DNA from: Cyclobacteriaceae bacterium
GTDB lineage: Bacteria > Bacteroidota > Bacteroidia > Cytophagales > Cyclobacteriaceae
Assembly: GCA_029861825.1 (NCBI GenBank)
Contig: JAOTYN010000262.1
Span: forward strand, 1-6,177
Reading direction: 5' to 3'
Length of the DNA stretch: 6,177 nt
Below the pieces are notes generated by a model. It worked only from the letters and a program-made list of their open reading frames with translations. It was not told where the DNA came from and did no database searches. Both the position numbers and the translations under genes were made by a program. Of this stretch, positions 4,287 through 6,177 are shown piece by piece (position 1 is the first letter of the stretch; every line of letters starts with the position of its first letter).

Positions 4287-6177
4287 ATGCACACAACCAC
4301 GGACTATATCAAACCATTCAAGAAGCTGGGTCTAAGGGACCTGGCCCTGGTAGGCGGCAAAAATGCCTCCCTGGGTGAGATGTATCAGAACCTTAGATCG
4401 TCCGGCATCAACGTGCCGGATGGATTTGCTACTACTGCCCAGGCTTACCGGGAGTTTCTGAACTATAATCAACTGAAGACCCCGCTCAGGGAATATCTAC
4501 TGCAGCTGGACACCGATAAATTTTCCAATCTCAGCCAGGTAGGATCGTCCATACGAGCCCTGTTTCTGCAGGCAGAGATGCCGCCCGCCTTGGAAGAGGC
4601 TATTGGCCATGGCTATAAACAATTGACCGATCAATACGGCGCTGGTTTAACCGTAGCCGCCAGGAGCAGCGCTACTGCGGAGGACCTTCCGGAGGCCAGC
4701 TTTGCCGGTCAGCAGGAGACCTTTCTGAATATCTCCCTTGAGTCAGAGTTAATAGCGGCCTGTCGGAAATGTTTCGCTTCCCTGTTTACTGACAGGGCTA
4801 TTAAATACCGTCAGGATTTGGGATTCGATCATATGATGGTAGCGCTTTCGGTTGGAGTACAGTTGATGGTAAGAGCTGATACCGGCTGCTCAGGAGTGAT
4901 CTTCACCCTTGATCCTGAAAGCGGACATGAAGAGATCATTCATGTGGCCGGGGTATGGGGTATAGGTGAAAATATCGTACAGGGAACCGTTAACCCCGAT
5001 GAGTTTTATGTCTTTAAACCCTCATTAGAACAGGGTAAATACCCTATCATTCAACGGAAACTGGGTAGTAAGAACAAAACCATGCAGTATGCACCTGCGC
5101 CGGAGCAGGGATTGGTCAATGTGGATACTCCCTTGAAAAAGCAACAGCAGTTTGTGTTGACCGATGATGAAGTGGTCACCCTGGCACAGTGGGCGGGCAT
5201 TATTGAAAAACATTATGGCAGGCCCATGGACATCGAATGGGCCAAAGACGGCTTGAGCCAGGAACTATTTATTTTGCAGGCCCGCCCGGAAACGGTTTAC
5301 AGCCAAAAAGACCCCTCCGCGCAATTGGTTGCCTACAAGTTGCTGGAAAAAGGCCAAGAACTCTGCCGTGGCAGCGGCCTGGGCAATCGCATTGCCAAGG
5401 GCCAGGTTAAGGTGTTACACAGTCCCCGGGAAGCTTCAAAACTGCAGCAAGGTGATATTTTGGTGACCACCATTACCAATCCGGATTGGGATCCTATTCT
5501 AAGGAAGGTGGGGGCCATTATAACCGATCAGGGGGGACGTACCAGTCATGCCGCTATTGTGGCGCGAGAATTGGGAACGGTGGCGGTGGTAGGCACCGGC
5601 AACGCCTCCCAAGTATTGAATGACAATCAGCAGGTGACGGTCTCCTGTGCCCAAGGCAGTACCGGAATGATATACGACGGCTATCTGCAGTGGGAGGAAC
5701 AAACGGTAGACATTGGCTCCTTGCCACAACCCCGCACCAAACCGCTGTTGATATTGGGTGATCCCCAGCAAGCCTTTCGGCTGGCAGCCTTTCCGGCTCA
5801 GGGTGTAGGTTTGATGCGGCTGGAGTTTGTCATCAATAACAGCGTACGGGTACATCCGTTGGCCCTGAAATATTTTGAGCAGGTAGAAGATGCTGAGGCT
5901 CGAACCATTATTGAGGATCTGTGTGTTAATCATCCTCGTAAAGAAGAATATTTTGTGCAAAAGTTGGCGGAAGGCATAGCCACCATTGCGGCAGCCTTTT
6001 ATCCACGGGAAGTGATCGTACGCACCAGCGATTTCAAAACCAATGAATACGCCAACCTAGTGGGGGGGCGCTATTTCGAGCCTCATGAATCCAATCCCAT
6101 GCTGGGCTTCAGGGGAGCCTCCCGCTACTACCATCCCCGATATCGTGAGGGTTTTGCTATGGAGTGCCAGGCTTTAA
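4287..6177 (+). CDS. ppsA: Phosphoenolpyruvate synthase (pyruvate, water dikinase), 3' end outside window
   Basis: The frame runs without a stop for 630 codons to the right edge; family members are about 790-800 residues, so roughly the last fifth is missing. The cytoplasmic enzyme converts pyruvate, ATP and water to PEP, AMP and phosphate for gluconeogenesis. The N-terminal nucleotide-binding domain shows VGGKNASLGEM (22-32), ARSSATAEDLPEASFAGQQE (125-144), VQGTVNPDEFYVF and the closing LQARPETV. The swivelling phosphohistidine domain has TDQGGRTSHAAIVARELG with H421, the same residue number as the catalytic histidine of E. coli PpsA. The C-terminal PEP/pyruvate barrel begins and includes RTSDFKTNEYANLVGGRYFE and NPMLGFRGASRYY; the catalytic cysteine near the C-terminus lies outside. 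The ATG at 4287 is the only good start, since an in-frame TAA lies at 4272-4274. The repeat array precedes it, so it is probably transcribed separately from the sulfur operon. Confidence 0.95.
   Translation, partial: MHTTTDYIKPFKKLGLRDLALVGGKNASLGEMYQNLRSSGINVPDGFATTAQAYREFLNYNQLKTPLREYLLQLDTDKFSNLSQVGSSIRALFLQAEMPPALEEAIGHGYKQLTDQYGAGLTVAARSSATAEDLPEASFAGQQETFLNISLESELIAACRKCFASLFTDRAIKYRQDLGFDHMMVALSVGVQLMVRADTGCSGVIFTLDPESGHEEIIHVAGVWGIGENIVQGTVNPDEFYVFKPSLEQGKYPIIQRKLGSKNKTMQYAPAPEQGLVNVDTPLKKQQQFVLTDDEVVTLAQWAGIIEKHYGRPMDIEWAKDGLSQELFILQARPETVYSQKDPSAQLVAYKLLEKGQELCRGSGLGNRIAKGQVKVLHSPREASKLQQGDILVTTITNPDWDPILRKVGAIITDQGGRTSHAAIVARELGTVAVVGTGNASQVLNDNQQVTVSCAQGSTGMIYDGYLQWEEQTVDIGSLPQPRTKPLLILGDPQQAFRLAAFPAQGVGLMRLEFVINNSVRVHPLALKYFEQVEDAEARTIIEDLCVNHPRKEEYFVQKLAEGIATIAAAFYPREVIVRTSDFKTNEYANLVGGRYFEPHESNPMLGFRGASRYYHPRYREGFAMECQAL

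Noticed and set aside
5499..5960. 153-codon open frame on the minus strand
   Set aside because: It lies wholly opposite the continuous ppsA frame, which carries the PEP synthase motifs; the minus-strand product shows no recognisable domain.
6175..6177. Apparent TAA stop at the right edge of ppsA
   Set aside because: The frame reads GCT TTA A, so this TAA is out of frame; the gene continues beyond the window.

Overview
The window reads as a chromosomal segment of a Bacteroidota (Bacteroidetes) bacterium. Three things suggest this: start codons preceded by A-rich leaders without a Shine-Dalgarno sequence (for example at 406 and 1272), the gene set (rhodanese, tandem UspA protein, split YeeE/YedE pair, thioredoxin, mitochondrial-type sulfide:quinone oxidoreductase), and intergenic DNA made of short AT-rich repeats and CTCCCCC/GGGGGAG palindromes. 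The phylum is an inference of moderate strength, and no order or genus can be named. All genes are on the + strand.

Positions 1-3933 look like one sulfur-oxidation operon. It holds the 3' end of a rhodanese-containing gene (start lies before the window), a 14-bp stem-loop, a two-domain universal stress protein, two short membrane proteins that together make one YeeE/YedE sulfur-compound transporter, a WCGPC thioredoxin, and a type II sulfide:quinone oxidoreductase with both redox cysteines. Most gaps are 9-32 nt. The two larger ones (72 nt holding the stem-loop, and 71 nt holding a possible 19-codon ORF) are the places where expression could be uncoupled. The inferred joint task is to oxidise sulfide at the quinone pool, pass sulfane sulfur to thiol carriers (rhodanese, thioredoxin), and move thiosulfate or a related compound across the inner membrane.

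Positions 3934-4286 contain no gene. They hold a short 14-bp tandem repeat, an AT-rich stretch, and six copies of a 38-bp repeat ending in a seventh, palindromic partial copy. That last copy lies against the start codon of the next gene and supplies its G-rich, Shine-Dalgarno-like leader.

Positions 4287-6177 are the first 630 codons of phosphoenolpyruvate synthase (ppsA), open at the right edge. This gene makes PEP from pyruvate and ATP and is probably a separate transcription unit. The most unusual part of the window is the repeat array, whose last unit can form two competing hairpins at the ppsA start. The protein-coding genes belong to known families.
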